From Extibacter muris (GTDB taxonomy: Bacteria; Bacillota; Clostridia; Lachnospirales; Lachnospiraceae): a stretch of DNA of 64,000 nt. The notes under the pieces were generated by a model, which searched no databases, was not told the origin of the DNA, and saw only the letters and a list, made by a program, of their open reading frames with translations. Location: contig NZ_SMMX01000007.1 in NCBI RefSeq assembly GCF_004345005.1, forward strand, positions 115,635-179,634, read 5' to 3'. A program made the position numbers and the translations under genes. Positions 56,534-64,000 of the stretch are shown piece by piece (positions within the stretch are counted from its first letter, which is position 1; each line of letters begins with the position of its first letter).

Positions 56534-56905
56534 TTATTTGCAGATTAACTCATTTAAAACAATTTCTTCCGCTTGTTGCCGAATGAAATTCATTTTTCTA
56601 ACCCATTCCATAGGACTGTCAGCCTTTAGTTGTTCAGTAATACCCTGTGCTGTTTTTAACTGTTTTACAATCCGATAAAAACGCTCTCGTGCCTGTTTAT
56701 CAATCTCAGACAGATAGGCTTCAAGCATTCCACTTGTAAGTAAATTGATATAAGTCAACCTGTGATACTCTTGTAAATATCTCAAATGCTGTTGTCCATA
56801 AATACCAATATCGCTTTCTTCGCTCTTAGGAAGTGTAAAATTTGGAATTAAATAATTACTTTCATTATGGTATGTACCACCGAATTGTTCAAACAATGAT
56901 TTCAT
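56534..56905 (-). CDS. tnpV: TnpV-family transposon protein
   Basis: 123 residues. MKSLFEQFGGTYHNESNYLI at the start, then the signature IYGQQHLRYLQEYHRLTYIN and a helical C-terminus. TnpV proteins occur on Tn4451/Tn4453-type mobilizable transposons and other clostridial elements; their role is unknown. It lies 96 bp from the right end of the inserted element, opposite to the recombinase. Confidence 0.8.
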   Translation of the reverse strand: MKSLFEQFGGTYHNESNYLIPNFTLPKSEESDIGIYGQQHLRYLQEYHRLTYINLLTSGMLEAYLSEIDKQARERFYRIVKQLKTAQGITEQLKADSPMEWVRKMNFIRQQAEEIVLNELICK

Positions 56906-57016
56906 TGTAGTTTTCCTCCATTATAATTTAATTCTTGCTACAAATTCATCATATCCAACTATCATTACACATACTTATAGATGCCGCGAAGGGGCACTTC
57001 CTTATGTGAAGTGTCC

Positions 57017-58018
57017 CTTGTGGTGCTTGTTGTATTTCTTTACCATACGGACAAATAGCGTTGTGTAATCAATCGCCACCTTTGGCTTGCCTTTGGAATT
57101 GATAAACAAGAAATCTTTGTGTCCGTCTATCTCCATTGACCTTATCTTTGGGCGTTTCTTAATCACTCTGTGAAATGCTTGTATCGTTTCCTTGCTCAAT
57201 GGCACGTTCCTTACTCCGCTTTTGGTCTTAGGTGTTTCAATGTAATAGCCCTGTTCTTTGCTTTTCAATAGCTGGTGGTCTACTACTACAACCTCATTCG
57301 TAAAATCAATGTCCGCCATTGTCAGCCCACATAATTCAGAAATGCGAAGTCCCGTTTTCAACAGTATCAGCACATCATCATAATACTTATGATACACATT
57401 GTCTGTCTTGATGAATGACAGTAAGGCTTGTTCCTGTTCCTCTGTCAATGCGACTTTCTCCTTTGTATCGTTTTCTATGACTTCACTTAACTTGAAATCA
57501 AAGGGATTTTTCCTCACGCAATCGTCTTGTATAGCGATATAGAATGACGCTTTTAACGAGCGTTTATGATTGTTAATGGTGTTGTAGGAAAAACCATTCT
57601 CTTTCATGCGTAACGCCCATTCCTTAGCGTCAGAGGGTTTTATCGTGTCAATGCTCCTAGCACCCAACTTGTCCTCTTTCAATAACCGCATGAGCTGTTC
57701 CCGTTGTTTCTGTGTGCTTTTCTTCACGTTTGCCCTCTGTGCATTCTGTTTGGCGTAGAGCTGGCAAAGGGTCATTTTCTTGCCTGTGCTGTCGATACCG
57801 TCCTCTATATCCCGTCTTATCTGCTGTTCCAGTTCCCGAAGTGAGGGCTTTTCCCGTTTTCCCTTTGGTGTCGGGTCTGTGGGTGTCAATCTCCAAGCAT
57901 ACACATATTTTGTGTTTCCAAATGCGTCTACATATTTATATAAGTATTTTCCGTCTGTTCGTTGGCTCTCTCCAGTGTGCAAGATACGTCCTTTGTTATC
58001 CCGTCTTTTTTCTTTCAT
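57017..58018 (-). pseudogene. int: Tn916-family integrase, 5-prime part (split gene)
   Basis: 334 codons to the AAG at 57019-57017. The visible frame runs 4 codons further into the insert and ends at 57002. N-terminal arm-binding domain (GKYLYKYVDAFGNTKYVYAW near 21), the core-binding helices near 105-170, and the catalytic Arg in LLKTGLRISELCGLTMADID near 225. The last residues before the break are KKYNKHHK; the continuation DRLLPHITPHTLRHTF lies at 42360. Joined length is 397, close to Tn916 Int (405). Confidence 0.92.
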
Positions 58019-58096
58019 GGTGTCTGCTCCTTTCCTTGTTGGAAAGAGCCTTGATATGACTTGTGTTCATCATAACACATACAAGGCTCATTTGCA

Positions 58097-58303
58097 CTAG
58101 ATAGCGTCCAATTTATCAATGACCTGTTCAAACTGTCGGCGTTTAATCTGTATGCGGTTGCCATTCATAATGAGCCAGCCAGCGTTCTTGTTTTCCTCTG
58201 CCAATCGTCTTAACTTGTTTTCTCCAATGCGGAAATATTTTGACGCTTCTTCAATGGTAAGGGTGTATTTTTCCCATACGGGAATGTCCTGTGCATTACT
58301 CAT
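58097..58303 (-). CDS. xis: Tn916-family excisionase
   Basis: 68 residues from the ATG at 58303, preceded by GAGGGTG; the frame opens at 58324. [20 protein letters not shown] and [20 protein letters not shown] are nearly the Tn916 Xis sequence. It binds near the element ends and directs excision. It lies 79 bp upstream of int and overlaps the relaxase gene stop. Confidence 0.92.
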   Translation of the reverse strand: MSNAQDIPVWEKYTLTIEEASKYFRIGENKLRRLAEENKNAGWLIMNGNRIQIKRRQFEQVIDKLDAI

Positions 58304-59438
58304 AAAACACCCTCTCACTTTCAATGACCTCTGCTATATCCGTACACATCTGTTCCACAATCATTTCCTGCTTTTCGGTAAGGCTTGTTACTTCATCAAT
58401 CATTTTCATATAGTTTGAGCCTGTTAGCCTGTCGATTTCTTCTATCATCACGATGGACGGTATGACCTGTTTTTCCAGCCATTGCAGAGTGCGTTCCATA
58501 TTGACGGGTACAGGGTTCATTTCAAAAGGCAGATTGTCATGGGAAATGAATATCTCCCACAATGGATAGTCGGGAAAATCTACAAAGTCAGTAATCAGAT
58601 AAAAGACCAGCTCACGAGGATTCTGTGTCAGTAACAGTTCCTCTACTGCCTGTACCGCCTTTGTGCTACGCAGGCGGATTTCAAAGCGGTTCTTGATGTC
58701 TGTCTGCTTATTCTTGTTTGCCTGCTCCTTGTCCTTTTCATACAGGCAGAAATATTTCGTACTTGACTTTGAGCCGATATAAAGAGTGTTTGCAGACTGG
58801 CGATTTTTTCCGCCTAGCCTGCCACTATGGACACTTTCAAAACTTTTTGAGCGACATTCCGTATTTCCCCTGTGGTATTTTTCAGACAGGACAGGAATAT
58901 CCAGCAGACCGCACATATCGTTGATTGCCAAGTCAAATCTACGGATAACACCGCCACAGTCAAGACAGCGATTTAAGAATGAATACCAATCCCTGTTCTG
59001 TGCCTGCAAGACGTATTCCATGTTGCGTGAGCCTGCTCCTTTTAATTCCAAGAATACACCCATGTGTTCTTCATCAGAAGCCATAACCTTGATTTCCCCA
59101 TAGGCGTAATGCTCCTTATAGCCATAATACCCATAGTCATAATGGATAAAATAGTTTGCTTTCATGCCGAGTACCTTTCGGATAACTTCCAATGTATTAG
59201 TCGTTGGAAATCGGACGGACAGATAATCAACAAGCAGATAAAAAGGCTTATCACAGACATAGTAATTCAGACAACGCAGGATAATGTTCTGTGTTTCCTT
59301 GCTGGCGTTGGCTTTTCCGTTCTCAAAGCGGTTGATACTATATCTTGATACATGGGTAAGACCTGCCAGCTCTCCTTGTGAAAGACCGCTGGCAAGACGC
59401 TTGTTCTTCATTTCAAGTGCAAATTCTAAGTTGTTCAT
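58296..59438 (-). CDS. MobT-type relaxase / Rep_trans initiator (Tn916 Orf20-like)
   Basis: 380 residues. An N-terminal HTH ([20 protein letters not shown], then [16 protein letters not shown]) is followed by a Rep_trans relaxase domain with [39 protein letters not shown] and [19 protein letters not shown]. It nicks oriT and starts rolling-circle transfer or replication. It ends overlapping xis. With an oriT-like hairpin upstream and no conjugation genes in view, the element is an integrative mobilizable element. Confidence 0.88.
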   Translation of the reverse strand: MNNLEFALEMKNKRLASGLSQGELAGLTHVSRYSINRFENGKANASKETQNIILRCLNYYVCDKPFYLLVDYLSVRFPTTNTLEVIRKVLGMKANYFIHYDYGYYGYKEHYAYGEIKVMASDEEHMGVFLELKGAGSRNMEYVLQAQNRDWYSFLNRCLDCGGVIRRFDLAINDMCGLLDIPVLSEKYHRGNTECRSKSFESVHSGRLGGKNRQSANTLYIGSKSSTKYFCLYEKDKEQANKNKQTDIKNRFEIRLRSTKAVQAVEELLLTQNPRELVFYLITDFVDFPDYPLWEIFISHDNLPFEMNPVPVNMERTLQWLEKQVIPSIVMIEEIDRLTGSNYMKMIDEVTSLTEKQEMIVEQMCTDIAEVIESERVFYE

Positions 59439-59950
59439 TATATTCCTCCAATCTCACAATAGCCTTGAAATACCTGTAAACCAACTTTCAAAAGGTGTGA
59501 TATGCACCATCTTCTTAAAACTTCTCATTACTCCTTACAGCTTTGGGGTTGTATGGTTTTTTACTTGTTTTTTGTGAAATAGTGCCCCCCTGTTAGATAA
59601 CGGGGGCACAGATAAGGCTCGCAGGCTCGCCAGCCGATAAAGCATTGCCGTCCTTTGACGGCAGAGCCGTCATGGCGTTGTTGCTGACGCACGCCACCAG
59701 TCCTGCAATGCTTTATCAGCCAGTCCTGTTTTTTTACCTTTTCTGACAAGTTCCATTTCAACCGATATTCATATCTACGAGTTTAATCAGATAGGTATTT
59801 CTTCTTGAATGTCTTTATATTTCATTCTATTGTGCTTATTCATTCACAAGAACATAGTAATTCTTATATGCTTATTTACCAATATCTTTTTTTATCTTTA
59901 CAAACTATATTAAGCGTGATAGACTTATAACAGCGAAGATATAACGAGAT
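59439..59950. other. Non-coding oriT/regulatory region between relaxase and XRE genes
   Basis: Contains the oriT-like hairpin (59582-59609), a 12-bp perfect inverted repeat (59637-59648 and 59705-59716), a small hairpin (TGCCGTC/GACGGCA) and the divergent promoters. No gene is seen. Confidence 0.7.
59582..59609 (-). other. oriT nic-region hairpin
   Basis: Minus strand GTGCCCCCGTTATCTAACAG followed by GGGGGGCAC. Its C5-G6 stem around a loop ending in CTAACA matches the ICEBs1/Tn916 oriT nic hairpin, in which NicK/MobT (Orf20) cuts next to CTAACA and the G-run (known). It lies directly upstream of the MobT-type relaxase gene. Confidence 0.78.
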
Positions 59951-60595
59951 ATGGATGGTTATGCGATGAAAATAAGCCATTTAGGAAATAATATACAGAC
60001 CATAAGAAAATTCAGAGGAATGAAACAACAGGAGCTTGCGGACAAAATCGGTATCAATATGCAGAGCCTTTCCAAGATTGAAAGAGGGTTGAATTATCCT
60101 GCTTATGATACGCTGGAAAAGATAATGGAAGTGCTGGACGTAACACCGAACGAATTGCTATCGGGGGAATGGAAATATGTCAATCAAGCAGAAAAGGAAG
60201 TCTGCCAGTTTCTAAGAGCGGAAGAACGTTTAAATGCAGAACTGAAACATGGACATTATGATAACTTCTTTGACAGCGAAGAAGAATGGCTGGAATATGA
60301 ATTAGAACAGCTACGCAAATATATTACTGATTATATCAACGGGAAGAATATCAAGGCAAGCGACCTTTACCCAATCAAAGAAGTTATCCAGCATTTGAAA
60401 TTTCAGAAGATTTTAGACCGTTATGATGATTTATACAGCATGGATATGTTCGGGGAAAGCACAGAGGGACACAAGTATAAAACACCTTACTATGCTGTAA
60501 AAAGGATAAATCCAAATTTAAAAGAAGATATGGAACTGTTATCGCAGTTACCGTGGATAACAGGCAAATTTGATTTTGGTGATGAGGACGAGTAA
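59951..60595 (+). CDS. XRE-family regulator of the mobile element
   Basis: 214 residues. N-terminal HTH GNNIQTIRKFRGMKQQELAD and GINMQSLSKIERGLNYPAYD; the rest is helical (EEEWLEYELEQLRKYITDYI). It is transcribed away from the relaxase gene and likely represses the transfer/excision genes. Internal start MKISHLGNN at 59966 is an alternative. Confidence 0.82.
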   Translation: MDGYAMKISHLGNNIQTIRKFRGMKQQELADKIGINMQSLSKIERGLNYPAYDTLEKIMEVLDVTPNELLSGEWKYVNQAEKEVCQFLRAEERLNAELKHGHYDNFFDSEEEWLEYELEQLRKYITDYINGKNIKASDLYPIKEVIQHLKFQKILDRYDDLYSMDMFGESTEGHKYKTPYYAVKRINPNLKEDMELLSQLPWITGKFDFGDEDE

Positions 60596-60943
60596 CTTTT
60601 TTCCTCTTGCGAGAAGATACAGCAAACAAAACGCCCGATCAAGAGTGCAAAGCACCACCAATGGTGGCAAGCTCTTGACAGGGCTTTTTCTTTTCTGTGT
60701 TGGGTAATCAAGAGGAAGAAAGGGATAAAATCTGATTTATGGTAAATAAGACGAAGGCAATGCAGGTATCGCAGTTTGAGCTTGTGCTACATAAGGATAG
60801 TAACCGGAAGATTGTAAGATAGATTTATAACGGCGTGCATTTTTTTGTAAGTCTGCACGCTGTCCTTTGCCTTTCATTCATCTCTTATCCTAATACCTTG
60901 ATTATAATCTCCTTTGTGGATAATAACAAAGGAGGAATTTATT
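60596..60943. other. Right flank of the element with terminator
   Basis: A rho-independent terminator (GCCC 60633, GGGC 60681-60684, T-run to 60690) ends the XRE gene. A 28-codon frame at 60739-60822 (MVNKTKAMQVSQFELVLHKD) is probably a fragment. Another hairpin (GCGTGCA with TGCACGC, about 60834-60860) has a T-run in the loop. The outer element's right end may lie here, but no attachment repeat is provable. Confidence 0.5.
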
Positions 60944-61549
60944 ATGGCGAAATACGCATATATCCGAGTTTCAAGCAAAGACCAGAATATTGCAAGGCAG
61001 GTCGAAGCCATGCAGGAAATTGGACTGACAAAGAAACAGATGTATATTGATAAACAATCAGGAAAGGATTTTATACGCAAGAATTATCAAAGGCTGGTAA
61101 AAAAGCTGAAAGCAGGCGACGAGCTTTATATTAAGTCCATAGACCGTCTGGGGCGTGATTATGATGAAATACTAGAACAATGGCGTTATCTAACAAGAGT
61201 AAAAGACATTGACCTAATTGTGTTGGATTTCCCTCTGCTTGATACCAGAAATCAAGTGAATGGCGTTACAGGAAAATTTATAGCAGATTTGGTATTGCAG
61301 ATACTTTCCTATGTCGCCCAGATTGAAAGAGAAAATACGAAACAAAGACAAGCGGAAGGAATACGTATTGCAAAAGAAAAAGGCGTACAATTTGGTCGAC
61401 CAAAGCATGATTTCCCAGAACAATTTGAAGAAATTTATCAACTGTGGGAAACTGGGAAAATAAGTATGCGTGAGGGTGGACGACGACTAAATACCCATCA
61501 CACAACATTTGCGAGGTGGATAGCCCGTTACCAACAACAAAAGGCATAA
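60944..61549 (+). CDS. Small serine recombinase (resolvase/invertase)
   Basis: 201 residues from the ATG at 60944 (GGAGG at 60931-60935). MAKYAYIRVSSKDQNIARQV holds the nucleophile Ser (RVSSKDQN), followed by IKSIDRLGRDYDEILEQWRY with the conserved Arg pair, and a C-terminal HTH (EGGRRLNTHHTTFARWIARY). It acts as a site-specific DNA resolvase or invertase. It is complete, unlike the large recombinase. The next gene encodes a surface protein, so inversion of a promoter is possible but no inverted repeats of the usual length were found around it. Confidence 0.9.
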   Translation: MAKYAYIRVSSKDQNIARQVEAMQEIGLTKKQMYIDKQSGKDFIRKNYQRLVKKLKAGDELYIKSIDRLGRDYDEILEQWRYLTRVKDIDLIVLDFPLLDTRNQVNGVTGKFIADLVLQILSYVAQIERENTKQRQAEGIRIAKEKGVQFGRPKHDFPEQFEEIYQLWETGKISMREGGRRLNTHHTTFARWIARYQQQKA

Positions 61550-61899
61550 AAAGTAGACTTTCTACGCCACTTCTAAACTTAAGTTTTTTGTACTGATTTA
61601 AGTTTAAAACCGCTGTTTTTATCCAAATTTATCCTATAGTAAATGATAACACATACGGCACAAAAAGTCTGCTTTTTGTGCCGTGTATACTTCTACCATT
61701 CAATCCTTTTTATCCTGATGTAAATATCATAATCTACATTGAGGGGAGGGGGAAAACGAGATAACGGCAAAACGAAGACTTTTCATAATGAGAAATCGGG
61801 AGAGCGAACCAGAGAAACAACGGCTCATGGAGATGCAGGATTTGCCCTGTCTGGTTCAAGACCCCACAAAAATGAACAATCAAAAAAGGAGAAAACAAG
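61550..61899. other. Leader region before the surface protein
   Basis: Perfect 13-bp terminator hairpin at 61655-61684 (ACGGCACAAAAAG, TCTG loop) and an AAACTTAA/TTAAGTTT pair near 61575. Downstream, GAACCAGA (about 61806) can pair with TCTGGTTC (about 61851), enclosing a CAGG/CCTG hairpin. This may be a structured 5-prime leader; it was compared by eye with c-di-GMP riboswitches and does not match. Confidence 0.5.
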
Positions 61900-64000
61900 A
61901 TGAAATCAAAAAAATTAAAAAGCATTCTCGCCTGTGTGCTTGTATTATGTATGGTCTTTGGCATTCAATCTAATCTTGCCTTCGTTTTCGCACAGGAAAA
62001 TGATGATACCATAGTGCAGGAAAATATAACTGATTATACAACAGATGAAACTGATACGGCTGGTGCAACAATGGACGACACTAAAGATACAAACACAACA
62101 GGCAAAGATAAGGTAAACACAGAAGCAGAGAGTGAACCTGTGAAGATGAACAATAGTATTACTCCTGCAAGTGAAAAAATCCCACAGTCTGATGGTGCGG
62201 TGGTAGACAGTGAAACGACTATCACTAGTGATACTACTTGGAGCAATGAAACAATACTGACAGAAAGTTTAAAAGTAAATCCTGATGTTACTTTAACTCT
62301 TGGAGCAAATGTAACTATCTCTGGAAATATCACTATCTCTGGCGGAGGTACTATCAAACGTGATACAAATTATACTGGGATATTGCTTTCTGTACCCGCT
62401 GGCTCTAGTCTGACACTCAACAATATTACTGTGGATGGTGGTGCAATTTTTGGAACAATATATAATCCTGAATATGATGTAAATGAGGTTTCTTTTGCAA
62501 CGCTAGGACATAGTTTATATAACATAGGTACAAAGAATAGTGATTCTATAGTCTATGTGGAAAATGATGGAGAACTTGTGATTTCTAGCGGAACATTATT
62601 AAAAAATAATGACCGAACAAATGGTAAAATGGAAGCAAGCAATCCGACTGCTGGAGCAATTAACAATTTGGGCAAAGTTACTATGAATGGTGGAATGATT
62701 ACACGCTGTCGTGCGGGAGCTGGTGGAGCTGTCTTTAGCAGAGGTACTTTTATTATGACTGGAGGCGAAATTTGTAATAACGCTGGATATCGTACTGTGA
62801 ATAGTGACTATGCAGGAGGTGGATTACGAGCAATCGGTCCAGCATATCTGAGTGGTGGTATTATTCATCATAATGTTTCGAGCTATGGCGGTGGTATTTA
62901 TTGCGAAAATACATTAGACATTGGTGGCAATTTTCAACTAAAAAATAACTATGCAACAGCTGCTGGTGGCGGTATTGGGTGCTCATGGGGTAGCAATGGT
63001 CTTCCATCAATAAATATGATGGGTGGCGAAATTACCAACAATCAGATCGGTAGCGAAACAGTTTCATGGGGTACACGAGAAGGAGCAGGTATTACTGGTG
63101 CATATTACAATTTCAATATGACGGGGGGAATAATTAAAAATAATACTATTGCAGATGATGCTAAAGGAGATAAACGTTCTATTGATATACTCAATGCTTC
63201 ACACACCTCAAATACTCATACATTTAAAATTAGCGGAAATTCTATAATCGGAAATGGAAAATCTGGTGGCTTAGGTTTATGGCATGAGTGGACTTTTAAA
63301 AATACATTTTCTATCAGCGGAGCATTAGATACTGATTCAAATATTTATATTACGGAAAATTATTATTCAGGTTTGAAAGCAGGTGTAATAATTATTCAAG
63401 CTACAAATGAATACAAAATTGTTTCCAGTGATATTGAGAAAATCCACATTGGCAATGAAAATCTTTTTGCTTATCTCGACTCAGCTAATAATGTTGTTAA
63501 AATTACTGATTTGAGGCTTAATGGTGGAACAGTTACGGATACAAGTCCTTTAGGAAAAAGACAGTTGCCAGTTCCTGTCAAGGAAGGCTACATCTTCAAT
63601 GGTTGGTATAATAAAGAAGAGTTTAATGGTGAAATAATGAATACAGTTGAAGAGGGACAAATCTATTATGCCAAATGGACTGAAAAAACGTCTACATCTG
63701 TTTCTTTCAGAGAGAACTTAAATTTGAATAAAATCTATGATGGAAATGCTATGTCTTTATCAGAAAATGATTATATCGTAACAGAGGGTGCAGGAAAAGT
63801 AACATTCACTTATCAAGAAAAAGATGGCAACAAATGGAAAGATATTACTTCTGCTCCGATAAATGCTGGCACATATCAAGTGAAAGCAATCGTTGAGGAA
63901 AATGATACTTATAAGAGTACAGAAACTGACTGGAAAGAGTTTACAATCAGCAAGGCAATGCCGACTTATGAAGTACCAACTAACTTGACAGCTATTGTTG
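61900..64000 (+). CDS. Large secreted surface protein, partial (runs off window)
   Basis: The frame opens at the ATG at 61900 after AAAAGGAGAA and stays open for 700 codons to the window end. Signal peptide MKSKKLKSILACVLVLCMVF, then FAQ. Residues about 35-100 form a Thr/Asp-rich linker. About 100-520 are beta-helix repeats (GGTIKRDTNYTG, MNGGMITRC, MTGGEICNN, MMGGEITNN, MTGGIIKNN) like Pmp/autotransporter-type adhesins. A Listeria-Bacteroides repeat (GYIFNGWYNKEEFNGEIMN) lies near 565-590, and an MBG/Ig-like domain (NKIYDGNAMSLSENDYIVTE) follows. The end, with probable anchor, is outside the window. Confidence 0.85.
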   Translation, partial: MKSKKLKSILACVLVLCMVFGIQSNLAFVFAQENDDTIVQENITDYTTDETDTAGATMDDTKDTNTTGKDKVNTEAESEPVKMNNSITPASEKIPQSDGAVVDSETTITSDTTWSNETILTESLKVNPDVTLTLGANVTISGNITISGGGTIKRDTNYTGILLSVPAGSSLTLNNITVDGGAIFGTIYNPEYDVNEVSFATLGHSLYNIGTKNSDSIVYVENDGELVISSGTLLKNNDRTNGKMEASNPTAGAINNLGKVTMNGGMITRCRAGAGGAVFSRGTFIMTGGEICNNAGYRTVNSDYAGGGLRAIGPAYLSGGIIHHNVSSYGGGIYCENTLDIGGNFQLKNNYATAAGGGIGCSWGSNGLPSINMMGGEITNNQIGSETVSWGTREGAGITGAYYNFNMTGGIIKNNTIADDAKGDKRSIDILNASHTSNTHTFKISGNSIIGNGKSGGLGLWHEWTFKNTFSISGALDTDSNIYITENYYSGLKAGVIIIQATNEYKIVSSDIEKIHIGNENLFAYLDSANNVVKITDLRLNGGTVTDTSPLGKRQLPVPVKEGYIFNGWYNKEEFNGEIMNTVEEGQIYYAKWTEKTSTSVSFRENLNLNKIYDGNAMSLSENDYIVTEGAGKVTFTYQEKDGNKWKDITSAPINAGTYQVKAIVEENDTYKSTETDWKEFTISKAMPTYEVPTNLTAIV

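Larger units (their letters stand above)
42361..57019. mobile_element. 14.66-kb serine-recombinase element inserted in the integrase gene
   Basis: Both junctions share AAGG on the minus strand (42364-42361 region and 57019-57016). Near each end lies CTTCACATAAGGAAGTG in inverted orientation (42370-42386 and 56995-57011), itself a palindrome of CACTTC/GAAGTG arms. The distance between the repeated AAG codons is 14,656 bp. Contents: large serine recombinase, sigma-like genes, lantibiotic-immunity type operon, two-component system, AbiE-kinase-nuclease operon and tnpV. The serine recombinase plus TnpV pair recalls Tn4451-type mobilizable transposons. No relaxase is inside. Confidence 0.85.

Noticed and set aside
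61735..61899. A riboswitch before the surface protein
   Set aside because: Checked by eye for c-di-GMP class I and II conserved features; none found. Only general pairing potential is reported.
60599..61900. Invertible promoter switch controlled by the small recombinase
   Set aside because: No pair of inverted repeats of about 20 bp or more was found flanking a promoter between the recombinase and the surface gene; only terminator-type hairpins.

Overview
The window looks like a low-to-mid GC Firmicute, most likely a gut Lachnospiraceae (Clostridium cluster XIVa). This is inferred from the gene content: an Ni-Fe CO dehydrogenase module, a glpK/glpA/glpB/DUF1667 set, two PPi-type phosphofructokinases, AGGAGG-type ribosome binding sites and Tn916-family mobile DNA. 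About 1-38.6 kb is chromosomal backbone. About 39-64 kb is an AT-richer accessory region.

Backbone, 1-24 kb, is mostly intact. It holds an AlbA_2-type protein (cut by the window edge), an S8/Csp-like protease, rubrerythrin, a GT2 glycosyltransferase, a PPi-type phosphofructokinase, a CO dehydrogenase module (Rrf2 regulator, cooS, cooF, FAD-dependent NAD(P) oxidoreductase; cooF carries an in-frame amber codon), malic enzyme, a pseudokinase plus Ig-like surface protein pair, a second phosphofructokinase, a glycerol operon (glpK-glpA-glpB-DUF1667), a beta-helix lipoprotein and a HAD phosphatase. A GC-rich repeat occurs three times, each time next to a stop codon.

Backbone, 24-38.6 kb, is decaying. 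Eleven of about 17 genes are broken by internal deletions, single-base or dinucleotide slips, truncation or an amber codon: MATE, GNAT, methyltransferase, DUF3887, AgrC-like kinase, LytTR regulator, sugar acetyltransferase, AIM24-like protein, FtsX permease, its ABC ATPase and a TetR regulator. Intact genes among them include an AlkD-like protein, SdpI, a YoaP-type GNAT, recQ, an FMN-binding protein, an AraC regulator and an EamA transporter. A tRNA-Ala(CGC) follows at 38.7 kb.

Accessory region, 39-42.2 kb, is a junkyard: a collagen-like tail-fibre fragment, a truncated IS1182-type transposase, an IS 5-prime end fused to a RepA fragment, and an internally deleted topB fragment.

Accessory region, 42.17-60.6 kb, is a nested pair of mobile elements. 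The outer one is a Tn916-family integrative mobilizable element (int, xis, MobT-type relaxase, oriT-like hairpin, XRE regulator). Its integrase gene is split exactly: codons 1-334 lie at 58018-57017 and the last 63 codons plus stop at 42360-42169, with a 14,656-bp element between them. The inner element has a large serine recombinase at one end, tnpV at the other and related terminal palindromes. Its cargo is a lantibiotic-immunity type ABC transporter with a lipoprotein, small membrane proteins and a stand-alone receiver; a divergent two-component system; and a compact four-gene operon abiEi-abiEii-kinase-nuclease. In that operon a complete Ser/Thr kinase domain is fused to a C-terminal domain resembling tRNA-guanine transglycosylase/DpdA, followed by a winged-helix PD-(D/E)xK nuclease-like protein. 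This operon is the best candidate for an undescribed anti-phage or abortive-infection system.

Accessory region, 60.9-64 kb, has a small serine recombinase and the first 700 residues of a large secreted surface protein that runs off the window.
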